From positions 26,119 to 90,118 of the forward strand of contig JARRJS010000007.1 of assembly GCA_037388885.1 (NCBI GenBank): a DNA stretch of 64,000 nt, written 5' to 3'. The notes below the pieces were generated by a model. The model worked only from the letters and a program-made list of their open reading frames with translations, searched no databases and was not told the origin of the DNA. The position numbers and the translations under genes are program-made. This document shows positions 9,435 to 18,203 of the stretch, piece by piece. Within the stretch, counting starts at the first letter, position 1. Every line of letters starts with the position of its first letter. This stretch comes from JARRJS01 sp037388885 (GTDB lineage Bacteria > Gemmatimonadota > Gemmatimonadetes > Longimicrobiales > RSA9).

Positions 9435-11009
9435 TCACGACTTCCCCAGATGCGCCGTCAGCCAGTCGGCGATCGCCCCCAGCACCTCCGGCCGCACCGC
9501 ATGGGAGGGCAGCGCGGCGTAACCGCTGGGCTGGCCGCTGGAATCGGCCAGGAAAAGGTGGTCGGTGTCAGGGAACTTGCGCAGCGTGACATCGCGATCA
9601 CCGCCGGCACGGAACGCGGCCGCCAGCGTGTCGGCCTGCTCCGGAGTGACCTGGTGGTCCGTCTCGCCCTGGAGGATGAGGACCGGAACACGCACCTTGC
9701 GCGCCGTCGGTAACGGGTCGTAGTCCAGGAAGAAACGCAGCCATCCGTTCTTGGACGCCAGCTGCGCCGTCTCCTTCTCGCTCTGCGCCAGCGCCTTCTT
9801 CCGCTCGGCAGGCGTGAGCGACGGCGCGTGCTCCACCGCATTGCGCTGCTGGTATGCGATGATGCGCCGGCCCGTATAGGCCGGGCCCGCCATGAGCACG
9901 ATGCCCCTCAGTGACGATTCGGTCGCTGCGACCATGGGCGCGATCAACCCGCCCTCGCTGTGGCCAACCAGGGCCAGCCGCGAGTCATCGATCTCCGACC
10001 GCGTTTGCAGGTAGGCGAGCGCCGCGCGGATGTCGTTGGCGAAGTCCGCTGATGTCGCGCCTTCCGGGCCGGCGGACGATCCGTTCACACCCCGGTCGTC
10101 CAGCCGCAGCGTCGCGATGCCGCGGCGCGCCAGCGTGTCCGCAATCTGCCAGAAGGGGCGATAACCCCGCACCATCGGAATGCGCTCGTCCCGGTCCTCG
10201 GCGCCCGACCCCGTGATGGTCACGACGGCCGGCACCCGCCCGGCTCGTGCCTCGGGCAGCGTCAGCGTGCCGGTCAGCGCCAGCCCCCCAGGCGTGTGCA
10301 CGGTCACGTCCTCTGCCGTGTACGGCGCTCCCGGAGGCGCACCGTAGTCGATCTTTTCCAGCACCAGCGGATGCGCACCGTCCAGCCGGACCACGTGCGC
10401 GTTCTGCGCCGGCACCGTGAGGCCCAGCAGCGAGCCGTCCGGCCCCACCGCCGCACGCATCTCCACGCCGGCGAGGTGGAGCACCGCCGAGTCCGCGCCC
10501 TGCCAGGTGACGGACACCGGAATCGTGTGGCCGCCCACCATCGCGAAGATGGGCACCGTGTCCGTCGCACCGCCCATCGCACGCGCCCGCCGCAACAATT
10601 GCTCGATCATGCCACTCGACGGGTTGACGTACGGGATGGCCCCCGGCGTTGTCGCGATCGTCTCCGTCCGCGACACGCTGCCAGAGATCTTCACGTGCAC
10701 CGAGTCACCGACAAACTCGGCAACCGCAGTCTGGTACGGCGCAGTGTCGCCCTGCGCCACGCGGTAGAAGGCACTGGTTATGCCCGTCACACGCTGGTCC
10801 GGCGCCACCGTCATGGTGTAGTGCCACCGTTGCCCCCCCGCCCGGTAGACCATGTCCACGTCCACCTGCGTCGGCGTCCGCGTCACGACATCGCTCGCCA
10901 CCGTGTCTCGGCCCACCACCATGCGGAACGTGTACGGCCTCGTTCCCTGCGCCGTCACGGGCGCCACAACGCTTAGCGAAAGACCTATCGCGATCATCCA
11001 GTCACGCAT
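9435..11009 (-). CDS. Secreted alpha/beta-fold hydrolase
   Basis: 524 aa with a signal peptide (MRDWMIAIGLSLSVVAPVTA). Residues up to about 235 form a beta-rich N-terminal domain. The C-terminal half is an alpha/beta hydrolase of the dienelactone-hydrolase/acyl-peptidase-like group: oxyanion region ITGSGAEDRDER, nucleophile elbow GHSEGG (Ser351), Asp451 in LQGETDHQV and His484 in FPDTDHLF. The substrate is unknown; an ester or peptide is likely. The ATG at 11009 overlaps the end of the upstream arsR-type gene by 8 bp, so the pair is a two-gene operon and the hydrolase is probably the main regulated target. Confidence 0.8.
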   Translation of the reverse strand: MRDWMIAIGLSLSVVAPVTAQGTRPYTFRMVVGRDTVASDVVTRTPTQVDVDMVYRAGGQRWHYTMTVAPDQRVTGITSAFYRVAQGDTAPYQTAVAEFVGDSVHVKISGSVSRTETIATTPGAIPYVNPSSGMIEQLLRRARAMGGATDTVPIFAMVGGHTIPVSVTWQGADSAVLHLAGVEMRAAVGPDGSLLGLTVPAQNAHVVRLDGAHPLVLEKIDYGAPPGAPYTAEDVTVHTPGGLALTGTLTLPEARAGRVPAVVTITGSGAEDRDERIPMVRGYRPFWQIADTLARRGIATLRLDDRGVNGSSAGPEGATSADFANDIRAALAYLQTRSEIDDSRLALVGHSEGGLIAPMVAATESSLRGIVLMAGPAYTGRRIIAYQQRNAVEHAPSLTPAERKKALAQSEKETAQLASKNGWLRFFLDYDPLPTARKVRVPVLILQGETDHQVTPEQADTLAAAFRAGGDRDVTLRKFPDTDHLFLADSSGQPSGYAALPSHAVRPEVLGAIADWLTAHLGKS

Positions 11010-11271
11010 CCTTCCTCCTTCCAGGTATCCAGTCGAGCAGCTCCTCGATGACTTCCTGGAATACAGTGGTGTTCAATTCGTACACGACTTGCTGACCACG
11101 ACGCTCCGACGTGATCAGTCCCGCGGCACGCAGCACCCCCAGATGCCGCGATACCGTCGGCCACGCCGAGTCGAACTGCTCCGCGATCTGCCCCGACGTG
11201 CGGGGACCCTCCCGCAACAACCTCAGGATCCCGCGCCGCGTCGGATCGGCGAGCGCCTTGAATGCATCCAT
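11002..11271 (-). CDS. ArsR/SdpR-type winged-helix repressor
   Basis: 89 aa. It opens with MDAFKALADPTRRGILRLL, the hallmark of the SdpR-like branch of ArsR regulators, followed by the recognition helix region SAWPTVSRHLGVLRAAGL and the beta-wing SERRGQQVVYELN. It has no cysteine metal site (CxC) and is therefore probably not a metal sensor; relatives respond to protein partners or other signals. It is the first gene of an operon with the alpha/beta hydrolase and has a perfect 14-bp palindrome 17 bp upstream of its start, so autoregulation is likely. Confidence 0.88.
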   Translation of the reverse strand: MDAFKALADPTRRGILRLLREGPRTSGQIAEQFDSAWPTVSRHLGVLRAAGLITSERRGQQVVYELNTTVFQEVIEELLDWIPGRRKDA

Positions 11272-11287
11272 GGCGTGGAAGATAAGA

Positions 11288-11301
11288 TGTTTAGCTAAAC
11301 A
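11288..11301. promoter_or_regulatory. Perfect palindrome, probable ArsR-type operator
   Basis: TGTTTAGCTAAACA is a perfect 14-bp palindrome, AT-rich in a GC-rich background, lying 17 bp before the start of the ArsR-type gene. TTTAGCTAAA-type sites are typical for SdpR-like ArsR repressors. It most likely controls the 11271-9435 operon by autorepression. Confidence 0.65.
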
Positions 11302-11382
11302 CGCAAGTATCCCTGCGGCGAATCGGCCGTGGCCGGCCGTTCCACGTGGTGCAGGGCTGCGCTACGACGCGGAGCTGCCGCG

Positions 11383-14076
11383 CTATTCTGACCTTAGGGC
11401 CCCCATCGGATCTGCCGCCGTCGCGCGCCGGGCGGGCGCGACGGTCGCCACCAGGGCCGAAGCCAGCACGACGCCGGCCACCGCCGCCAGCGTGAGGGGA
11501 TCTCGGGCCGGCACCTTGAAGAGCATGCTGGCGAGGAGTCGTGTACCGGCAAGTGCACCGGCAAGGCCGAGAGCGAGGCCGACGACGGTGAGGCCGAGTC
11601 CCTGGCGGACCACCATGCCCACGATGGCGCCGCGCCTGGCACCCAGGGCCATGCGGATGCCCATCTCGCCCGTGCGCTGCGCCACTGTGTAGCTCAGCAC
11701 GCCGTGGATGCCCACGGCCATGAGGACGAGGGCGAGGGCGGCGAGCAGGCCCAGCAGCAGGGTGGTGAAGCGGCGCCCGGCGACGGACGCGGAAAGGGTC
11801 CGGGATAGCGGTTCGACGCCGAACACGGCGAGCTGGGGGTCGAAGTCGTGGACGGCGCGCCGCACGGCTCCTGCCAGCGCCATGGGATCGCCGGACGTGC
11901 GCACGAGGATGCTGCCGCTGTTGAGGGGCGACTGGGCCAGCGCCATGTAGGCCGCGGGCGGCGCCGGCTGGTCCAGCCCGTAGAAGTGCTCGTCGGCCAC
12001 CACGCCCACGATGCGCCAGTTGACGCCCCACATGCGGATGGCGTGGCCGATGGGTGAGCCGTCGGGGAAGTAGCGCTTCACCATGGCTTCGTTCACGACC
12101 GTGACCGGTGGCGCCTCCAGGTCATCGCCGGCGCGGAGGCCGCGACCCTCGACGATGGGGACGCCCACGGTGGCGAAGTAGCCGGGCGTCACGGCCCGCC
12201 GGGGCAGCTCCGGCCAGTCCTTGCCTTCCTCTTCCCGGCCCACCACGACGAAGGAGTTGGTGTTGCCGCGGTCCAGCGGGTTGAAGGCCGACAACGCCAC
12301 GGACTCCACTCCCGGCGTCGCTTCGAGCGACGCCAGAATCGACCGCATGAAGGCTTCCTGCCGCGGCCACCGCGGCCACTCGCGGTAGTTCTGCGGATAG
12401 CGCGTCAGCGGCAGCTGGAACTGCGCCTTCAGCACGCCCTCCACCCGAAAGCCCGGGTCGGTGTGCACGAGCGCCCAGAAGCTCCTCATCAGGAGCCCGG
12501 CGCCGCTCACCAGCATGACCGCCAACGCCATCTCCACCACCACCAGCGCCGAGCGCAGCGAACGGGCCCGCCGCCCACTTCCGCCCGCGCCCCGGCCCGC
12601 CGCCAGGCCGTTGCTCACGTTCAACCGTCGGGCCTGAAGCGTCGGCACCATGCCGAAGATCAGCGCCGCCAGCGCGGATACCAGCACCGTCGCCAGCAGC
12701 ACGCGGCCGTCCACCGCCACGGCTTCGAGGCGTGGCAACTCCTCTGGCGCCATGGCCCGCAGGGCGCCCAGCCCGCCGTACGCCAGGCCGACGCCTGCTG
12801 CTGCCGCCAGTAGCGTCAATACGGCGCTCTCCGCCAGGAACTGGCCGGCCAGCCGCCCGCCGCCGGCGCCCAGCGCACGACGCACCGCTAGCTCGCGGGC
12901 CCGGGCCGTGCCCCGTGCCAGCAGCAGGTTCGCCACGTTCACGCACGCTACCAGCAGCACCAGCGCCACCGCCGCCAGCAAGGTCAGCAACGCCGGCCGG
13001 ACCGGCGAAAAGACGACCTGGGCGTACGACTCCACGTGAGTGCCTCGCGCATCGTTCGACCGGTAGCGCGCCTCCAGGTCCGCCGCGATCCGCCCCATCT
13101 CCGTCGCCGCCGCCCGGGCGCTGGAACCTTCCGCCAACCGACCCACCACGAAGAACGGGTGCGTGTCCCGCTCCAGGTACGCCGGCGGCAACGGCATCGT
13201 CGCCCACAGGTCCACCGACCGACGGCCGTCGCCGGCGAAACCGCCCGCGTACGCCGCCCGCCCCAGCATCTGCCGGAACCCGAAGCCCGCCGACTCCGGC
13301 AAAATGCCCACCACCGTGAACGGCCGATCGTACAACTGGATCGTCCGGCCGACCACGCCAGGATCCGCGCCGAACCGGGCCCGCCAGAACGCCTCGCCCA
13401 GGATCACCAGCGCCGACCCATCCTTCGCGTCACGCTCCGTGAACAGCCGACCTGCCAGTGGCTTCACGCCCAGTAGCCGCAGCAACGACGGCGTCACCCA
13501 CAACGCGTCCGTGCGCGTAGGCGTCATGCCACTGCCCGTGAGCGTTGCCTGCGTCGCCAGCAGGGCGCCCATGTCGGAGAACTGCTTCGACATCCACTGG
13601 AAGTCCTCGTAGTCCGGGTACGCCGCCGGCTCCCGTACCGTCCCGCTGTTCCGGTCCGTTTCCCAGATCATGTACAGCGACTTCGCATCCCGGAATGGGA
13701 TCGGACGCACCAGCACACCGTCCACCACGCTGAAGATCGCCGTGTTGGCCCCGATCCCAAGCGCCAGCGTCAGCACCGCCGCAATCGTGAACGCCGGGCT
13801 CCGGCGCAGGCTGCGCAGCGCGAACCGCAGGTCCCGCCACGCCTCCTCCAGCCAGCGCACGCCGCGCTCGTCCCGCGCCGCTTCCTTGTGACGCTCCACG
13901 CCGCCAAACCTCACCAGAGCACGACGACGCGCCTCCTCCGGCGACAGGCCCGCCCGCACCCCCGCGTCCACCTCCATCTCCAGGTGGTGACGCAGCTCGT
14001 CGTCCAGCTCGCGCTCCACCACGTTTCGACGAAAGAGCGCCCGCAGACGCGTCCACAGCTCGCTCCGTGCGCTCAT
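11383..14076 (-). CDS. ADOP-type ABC transporter permease (MacB/FtsX-like, two permease modules)
   Basis: 897 aa from the ATG at 14076, which has GGAGGG 6 nt upstream and overlaps the padR stop (ATGA). Residues 1-90 are the cytoplasmic prefix with the LDDELRHHLEME and GLSPEEARRRALVRFGG motifs that define ADOP (acidobacterial duplicated orphan permease) proteins. Then comes a TM helix, a MacB-type periplasmic domain, three TM helices with an FtsX domain (about 385-500), a second periplasmic domain, and a final three-helix FtsX domain. No ATPase gene is adjacent, as is usual for ADOPs, so the partner and substrate are unknown. It is presumably controlled by the coupled PadR repressor. Confidence 0.88.
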   Translation of the reverse strand: MSARSELWTRLRALFRRNVVERELDDELRHHLEMEVDAGVRAGLSPEEARRRALVRFGGVERHKEAARDERGVRWLEEAWRDLRFALRSLRRSPAFTIAAVLTLALGIGANTAIFSVVDGVLVRPIPFRDAKSLYMIWETDRNSGTVREPAAYPDYEDFQWMSKQFSDMGALLATQATLTGSGMTPTRTDALWVTPSLLRLLGVKPLAGRLFTERDAKDGSALVILGEAFWRARFGADPGVVGRTIQLYDRPFTVVGILPESAGFGFRQMLGRAAYAGGFAGDGRRSVDLWATMPLPPAYLERDTHPFFVVGRLAEGSSARAAATEMGRIAADLEARYRSNDARGTHVESYAQVVFSPVRPALLTLLAAVALVLLVACVNVANLLLARGTARARELAVRRALGAGGGRLAGQFLAESAVLTLLAAAAGVGLAYGGLGALRAMAPEELPRLEAVAVDGRVLLATVLVSALAALIFGMVPTLQARRLNVSNGLAAGRGAGGSGRRARSLRSALVVVEMALAVMLVSGAGLLMRSFWALVHTDPGFRVEGVLKAQFQLPLTRYPQNYREWPRWPRQEAFMRSILASLEATPGVESVALSAFNPLDRGNTNSFVVVGREEEGKDWPELPRRAVTPGYFATVGVPIVEGRGLRAGDDLEAPPVTVVNEAMVKRYFPDGSPIGHAIRMWGVNWRIVGVVADEHFYGLDQPAPPAAYMALAQSPLNSGSILVRTSGDPMALAGAVRRAVHDFDPQLAVFGVEPLSRTLSASVAGRRFTTLLLGLLAALALVLMAVGIHGVLSYTVAQRTGEMGIRMALGARRGAIVGMVVRQGLGLTVVGLALGLAGALAGTRLLASMLFKVPARDPLTLAAVAGVVLASALVATVAPARRATAADPMGALRSE

Positions 14077-14426
14077 GTCGTTCCCTCCGCCAGCATCCGT
14101 TCCACGGCGCCCGCGAACCGCCGCCAATGCGCCTCCTCCACCCCCAGCTGTCGCTCCCCGGCGGACGTCAGCCGGTAGTACTTCGCCCGGCGATTGTTAT
14201 CCGACGTGCCCCACTCCGCCCGGATCCACCCCTTCCGCTCCAACCGGTGCAACGCCGGGTACAGGGACCCCTGGTTCAGCTGCAGCACGTCCTCCGACAC
14301 CTGCTGGATCCGCACCGCAATGCCCCAGCCGTGCATCGCCCCCAGCGACAAGGCTTTGAGGATCAACAGGTCAAGCGTCCCCTGAAGCACATCGCTGCTC
14401 GCCTGCCCGTCGTCGCCCAGTGTCAT
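14073..14426 (-). CDS. PadR-family transcriptional repressor
   Basis: 117 aa. The winged helix runs through DVLQGTLDLLILKAL, MHGWGIAVRIQQ, LNQGSLYPALHRLERKGWI and RRAKYYRLTSAGERQL, followed by one dimerisation helix; this is the short PadR subfamily 1 architecture normally coupled to ADOP permeases. Its stop overlaps the permease start by 4 bp (ATGA). The nearly perfect 18-bp inverted repeat at 14443-14497 lies just upstream and is the obvious operator. The effector is unknown. Confidence 0.92.
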   Translation of the reverse strand: MTLGDDGQASSDVLQGTLDLLILKALSLGAMHGWGIAVRIQQVSEDVLQLNQGSLYPALHRLERKGWIRAEWGTSDNNRRAKYYRLTSAGERQLGVEEAHWRRFAGAVERMLAEGTT

Positions 14427-14442
14427 CGCCAGCCTCCTTGTG

Positions 14443-14497
14443 TTCCCCTAGACACTCTACAAGTGATGCCACGCTTCCTGTAGAGTGTCAAGGGGAA
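14443..14497. promoter_or_regulatory. Long inverted repeat, probable PadR operator
   Basis: TTCCCCTAGACACTCTAC (14443-14460) and GTAGAGTGTCAAGGGGAA (14480-14497) are inverted repeats with 17 of 18 positions matching, separated by 19 bp. The core TAGACACTCTA of the left arm also has its own TAGA-N3-TCTA symmetry. It starts 16 bp upstream of the padR ATG, so a PadR dimer pair could cover the promoter. Confidence 0.6.
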
Positions 14498-14763
14498 TGG
14501 GTTTGGGGGAGGCCCAGGACAACACGGACGAACGGAGACCACGGAACCATACCGACGGGGAACAGGACGGCACCGGAACCGAGGCGAACTGCGGGAAACC
14601 AGACGCCACAAACAAAGGGAACCCTGACCTGCGGCCTGAGTCTCTACCGGATTACGCGACGAACCGCCGGTTGCCTGGTTCTTCCGTAATCTCCGCTTTT
14701 CCGTGCTCTCCGTGTCACGATTTTCGTGAACCAGCGGCAACGGCGAAGATAGCCCCCACCACG
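14498..14763. other. Gene-free spacer between padR operator and the DUF885 gene
   Basis: No supported ORF. The segment contains CCGTGCTCTCCGTGTCACGA (14701-14720), a kind of low-complexity phrase that recurs in spacers of many GC-rich genomes, and AACCCTGACCTGC (14619-14631), a 13-mer also present in the inverted-repeat element at 24878-24950. A TATATT sequence at 14764-14769 could be the -10 element of the downstream gene. Confidence 0.4.
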
Positions 14764-14804
14764 TATATTTGACGGGCGCGGCGCTTTCAGGGGAGCATGC
14801 TCAC

Positions 14805-16583
14805 ATGCGGCGCACACTCCGATTCACCGGCTTGCTCCTCGTCCTTCTCGCCCTGGCGTTGCCTGCGGCGCGGCCCGCGCGTGCCCAGTCAGCCTCCGAC
14901 CAGCTGCGGGCGCTGTTTCACCAGGCGTGGCAGTGGCGACTGCGTGAGAACCCCATCGCGGCCACGTACGTGGGCGACGACCGGTACAACGACCGCTTGC
15001 CGTCGGTGAGCGACGCGGATGCGGCGCGCCGGGCGGCACATCGTCGTGATCTGCTTCAGCAGCTCCAGGCCATCGACCGGGAGCCGCTGACGGAAGAGGA
15101 GCGGATCAGCTACGACATGTTCCAGCGCGAGCAGGAGGACGCGCTGACGTCGTACCGGTTCAAGGAGTACCTGATGCCCATCACGGCGGAGGGCGGTTTC
15201 CACACCTCGTTCGCCATGCTGCAGCGGGCGACGCCGTTCCGGAACACGCGTGACTATGAGAACTACATCGCGCGGTTGAAGGCGTGGCCGCACTACGTCG
15301 ACCAGCAGATCGCGCTCATGCGAGAGGGCATGGCGGCGGGTATGGTGCAGCCGAAGGTGGTGCTGGCGGGCTTCGAGGGCACCATCTCGGCGCACATTGT
15401 GGACGACCCGGAGCAGAGCGTGTTCTGGGCGCCGTTCGAGTCGTTCCCCGTCGGTGTACCCGACTCGGACCGTCAACGGCTGCGCGCGGCGGGGCGGGCG
15501 GCGATCCGGGAAGCCGTGGTGCCGGGCTATCGCACCTTCCTGGCGTTTTTCACCGGGGAGTATCGTCCGCACGCCCGGGCGAGCATCGGCGCGTCGGAGC
15601 TGCCGGACGGGCGCGACTACTACCGCTGGCTGGTGCGGCATTTCACCACGCTGGACGTGAGCCCGGACTCGGTGCACCGCATCGGGCTGGCGGAGGTTTC
15701 GCGCATCCAGGCGGAGATGCAGGTGGTGATGAAGAAGACGGGTTTCCAGGGCGACTTCCCGGCGTTCCTGCATTTCCTGCGCACGGATCCGCGCTTCTAC
15801 GCGAAGACGCCCGACGAGCTGCTGAAGGACGCGGCGTGGATTGCCAAGCGCATCGACGGCAAGCTGCCGTCGGAATTCGGCCGGCTGCCGCGCCAGCCGT
15901 ACACGGTGGCGCCGGTCCCGGCGGACATCGCGCCCAAGTACACGGGCGGCCGCTACGTGCCGGCGCCCATCAACGGGACGCAGCCGGGCACGTATTGGGT
16001 CAACACGTACGACCTGCCGAGCCGGCCGTTGTATACGCTGGAGTCGTTGACGCTCCACGAAGCGGTGCCGGGGCACCACCTGCAGATCGCGCTGCAGCAG
16101 GAGCTGATGGATCTGCCGGAGTTCCGGCGACACGCCGGCGTGGATGCCTACAGCGAGGGGTGGGGCTTGTATTCGGAGTGGTTGGGGCAGGAGATGGGGT
16201 TCTACACGGACCCGTACAGCGACTTTGGCCGGTTGACGTACGAAATGTGGCGTGCCTGCCGGCTGGTGGTGGACACGGGCATCCACTGGATGGGCTGGAC
16301 GCGGCAGCAGGCCATCGACTACCTGGCGTCGCACACGGCGCTGTCGTTGCATGAAGTGACGACGGAGACGGATCGCTACATTGCGTGGCCCGGCCAGGCG
16401 CTCGCCTACAAGATGGGCCAGCTGGAGATCCTGAAGCTCCGGCACTACGCCGAGCAGCAGCTGGGAACGCAGTTCAATGTGCGTGCGTTCCACGACGTCG
16501 TACTGGGCAGCGGCCCGGTGCCGCTGACCGTGCTGGACCGCAAGGTGCATGACTGGGTGGCCCGCGAGGAAGGGTTGCCGTGA
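14805..16583 (+). CDS. DUF885 family secreted putative metallohydrolase
   Basis: 592 aa from the ATG at 14805 (GGGGAG upstream; signal peptide MRRTLRFTGLLLVLLALALP with an ARA-type cleavage region). The DUF885 signature HEAVPGHHLQ lies at residues 418-427, with the Glu-rich DAYSEGWGLYSEWL about 25 residues later; these are the expected zinc-ligand and catalytic elements of this M32/M2-like putative peptidase fold. DUF885 proteins are frequent, often multicopy, in Gemmatimonadota and Acidobacteria, and a periplasmic peptidase role is inferred. It is followed by the HD-type gene with a 20-bp gap, so the two may be cotranscribed. Confidence 0.85.
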   Translation: MRRTLRFTGLLLVLLALALPAARPARAQSASDQLRALFHQAWQWRLRENPIAATYVGDDRYNDRLPSVSDADAARRAAHRRDLLQQLQAIDREPLTEEERISYDMFQREQEDALTSYRFKEYLMPITAEGGFHTSFAMLQRATPFRNTRDYENYIARLKAWPHYVDQQIALMREGMAAGMVQPKVVLAGFEGTISAHIVDDPEQSVFWAPFESFPVGVPDSDRQRLRAAGRAAIREAVVPGYRTFLAFFTGEYRPHARASIGASELPDGRDYYRWLVRHFTTLDVSPDSVHRIGLAEVSRIQAEMQVVMKKTGFQGDFPAFLHFLRTDPRFYAKTPDELLKDAAWIAKRIDGKLPSEFGRLPRQPYTVAPVPADIAPKYTGGRYVPAPINGTQPGTYWVNTYDLPSRPLYTLESLTLHEAVPGHHLQIALQQELMDLPEFRRHAGVDAYSEGWGLYSEWLGQEMGFYTDPYSDFGRLTYEMWRACRLVVDTGIHWMGWTRQQAIDYLASHTALSLHEVTTETDRYIAWPGQALAYKMGQLEILKLRHYAEQQLGTQFNVRAFHDVVLGSGPVPLTVLDRKVHDWVAREEGLP

Positions 16584-16606
16584 GGTGAGGACGGAATCAG
16601 AGCGTG

Positions 16607-17149
16607 ATGAAGAACGACACGACAGAGTTGCTGGCGGCGCTGCGTTTCGCGGCCCGCAAGCATAGCTACCAGCGACGCAAGGACGAGGATGCGTCGCCTT
16701 TCATCAACCACCCCATCGCCGTGGCCGAGGTCCTGGCACGCATCGGTGGGGTGACCGACATTGCGGTCCTGCAGGCAGCGGTGCTGCACGACACCATCGA
16801 GGACACGGAGACCACGCTGGCGGAGTTGGAGGCGGAGTTCGGCTCCGAGGTGGCCGGCCTCGTCGCCGAAATGACCGATGACAAGCAGCTCCGCAGCCCG
16901 GTGCGGAAGCGGCTCCAGGTCGAGCACGCGCCCGACCTCACCGACAGGGCCAAGCTCATCAAGATCTCGGACAAGATCTGCAACGTGACCGACGTGACGC
17001 ACGCGCCGCCCGCCGGCTGGACCGCGGAGCGCCGGCGCGAATACCTGGACTGGACGGAAGCGGTGGTGGCCGGTTGCCGGGGCGTGAGCGAAGCGTTGGA
17101 GCGCACGTACGACGAGCGGCTCGCGGAAGGCAGGCGGCTGATCGGGTAG
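16607..17149 (+). CDS. Small HD-domain (p)ppGpp hydrolase-like protein (MESH1-type)
   Basis: 180 aa from the ATG at 16607 (a GTG three bases earlier is also possible). The sequence has the stand-alone alarmone-hydrolase layout: AARKHSYQRR, PFINHPIAVAEVL, VLQAAVLHDTIEDT (the HD pair plus the following Glu-Asp) and the late KISDKICNVTDV. It is the length of small alarmone hydrolases (about 180 aa) and has no synthetase or ACT domain. Mn2+-dependent removal of the 3' pyrophosphate from (p)ppGpp is predicted; NADPH dephosphorylation, known for animal MESH1, is an alternative. Confidence 0.8.
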   Translation: MKNDTTELLAALRFAARKHSYQRRKDEDASPFINHPIAVAEVLARIGGVTDIAVLQAAVLHDTIEDTETTLAELEAEFGSEVAGLVAEMTDDKQLRSPVRKRLQVEHAPDLTDRAKLIKISDKICNVTDVTHAPPAGWTAERRREYLDWTEAVVAGCRGVSEALERTYDERLAEGRRLIG

Positions 17150-17194
17150 TGTCGATGTTACACCTGAGTTCGCACTTCCGGCGAAGGAGATCCC

Positions 17195-17653
17195 ATGCGC
17201 ATATCATCGCCCGAGTTCCAGGACGGCGGCCGCATTCCGAAGGAGTTCACCTGTGAAGGCCGCAACTTGTCCCCGAGGCTGGAGTTCCACGACGTGCCGG
17301 AGAATGCCCGGAGCCTTGCCCTCATCCTGGATGACCCCGACGCGCCGTCCGGCACGTTCGTGCACTGGCTCATCTGGAACCTGGGGCCCGACACCGACGG
17401 ACTGGCCGCCGGCGCCGTACCGGACGGCCCCGCCCCCGGCGCAGAGGAAGGCAGCAACAGCGCGGGCCGCAAAGGCTACACGGGCCCGTGCCCGCCCAGG
17501 GGCCACCGCGACCACCACTATCGGTTCACGCTTTACGCGTTGGACCAGCGGCTGCAGCTGAAGCCCGGCGCCGACCGGCGAGCGCTGGACGGCGCCATGA
17601 AAGGCCACATCCTGGCGGAGGCGCGCGTCACGGGGCTGTATGCGCGCGGGTGA
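17195..17653 (+). CDS. YbhB/YbcL-type phosphatidylethanolamine-binding (PEBP/RKIP) family protein
   Basis: 152 aa with GAAGGAGA before the ATG. The PEBP fold is marked by IPKEFTCEGRNLSPRLEF, ILDDPDAPSGTFVHWLIWNL (the DPDxP and HW motifs of the anion-binding pocket) and the late GPCPPRGHRDHHYRF. No signal peptide is seen, so it is cytoplasmic. The bacterial role is undefined; E. coli YbhB and YbcL share the fold. The neighbours do not suggest a pathway. Confidence 0.9.
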   Translation: MRISSPEFQDGGRIPKEFTCEGRNLSPRLEFHDVPENARSLALILDDPDAPSGTFVHWLIWNLGPDTDGLAAGAVPDGPAPGAEEGSNSAGRKGYTGPCPPRGHRDHHYRFTLYALDQRLQLKPGADRRALDGAMKGHILAEARVTGLYARG

Positions 17654-17748
17654 GGCCCGGGTGTCGACGCAACCGCCGGACAGGGCTCGCGTGAATCTCT
17701 GTTCCCATCCATCCCGTAAGGGCACACAGGAGGGATGACAACGAAGGG

Positions 17749-18024
17749 ATGGAACCAATGTTCAAGCGAACCATATTCGGAGTGACCCTGGCCCCGGTCT
17801 TTGCAACGTGCGTGGCTTTGACGGCTTATGCGATCACGGGCGGGCATGCCACGGGCTCGGTCATCCATAACGACGCATCGAAGCTCTGCAACGACGCGGC
17901 GGTGGTCCGGGTCGAGCGGCCCGACGCGGCCCGACTCTATGACGTGACCGCAGGTCAGCGGCCGCAGCTCGCGGCGCATCCGACGCAGACCACGACCTGT
18001 GTGAAGGCCTCGCAACGGAGCTGA
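17749..18024 (+). CDS. Small secreted hypothetical protein
   Basis: 91 aa (88 if started at the second ATG, 17758, giving MFKRTIFGVTLAPVF). An N-terminal hydrophobic stretch ending near TAYAITGG looks like a signal peptide or anchor; the rest is polar with two cysteines (C48 and C85, counted from the first ATG) that could form a disulfide. An AGGAGGG lies about 20 nt before the first ATG. A strong hairpin follows the stop. I do not recognise the family. Confidence 0.5.
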   Translation: MEPMFKRTIFGVTLAPVFATCVALTAYAITGGHATGSVIHNDASKLCNDAAVVRVERPDAARLYDVTAGQRPQLAAHPTQTTTCVKASQRS

Positions 18025-18028
18025 AACC

Positions 18029-18055
18029 GGGGGCGCCGTCCTCGCCGGCGCCCCC
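18029..18055 (+). terminator. GC-rich hairpin terminator candidate
   Basis: GGGGGCGCC and GGCGCCCCC form a perfect 9-bp stem with a 9-nt loop 5 bp after the stop of the small secreted gene. It is followed by TCTGCC rather than a T run. Confidence 0.5.
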
Positions 18056-18203
18056 TCTGCCGTCGCCGCGCCAGGCCTGCCAACCCATCCTTTCCAACAT
18101 GAGCCCGGCTCTGCTGAGCCGTTCCCCGGCTGCACCGCTACCCTCGATGCCTTCGCCCGGCGCATAGACTCCCCGGGTCCCATCCCCTAGCATTACAGAC
18201 ACC

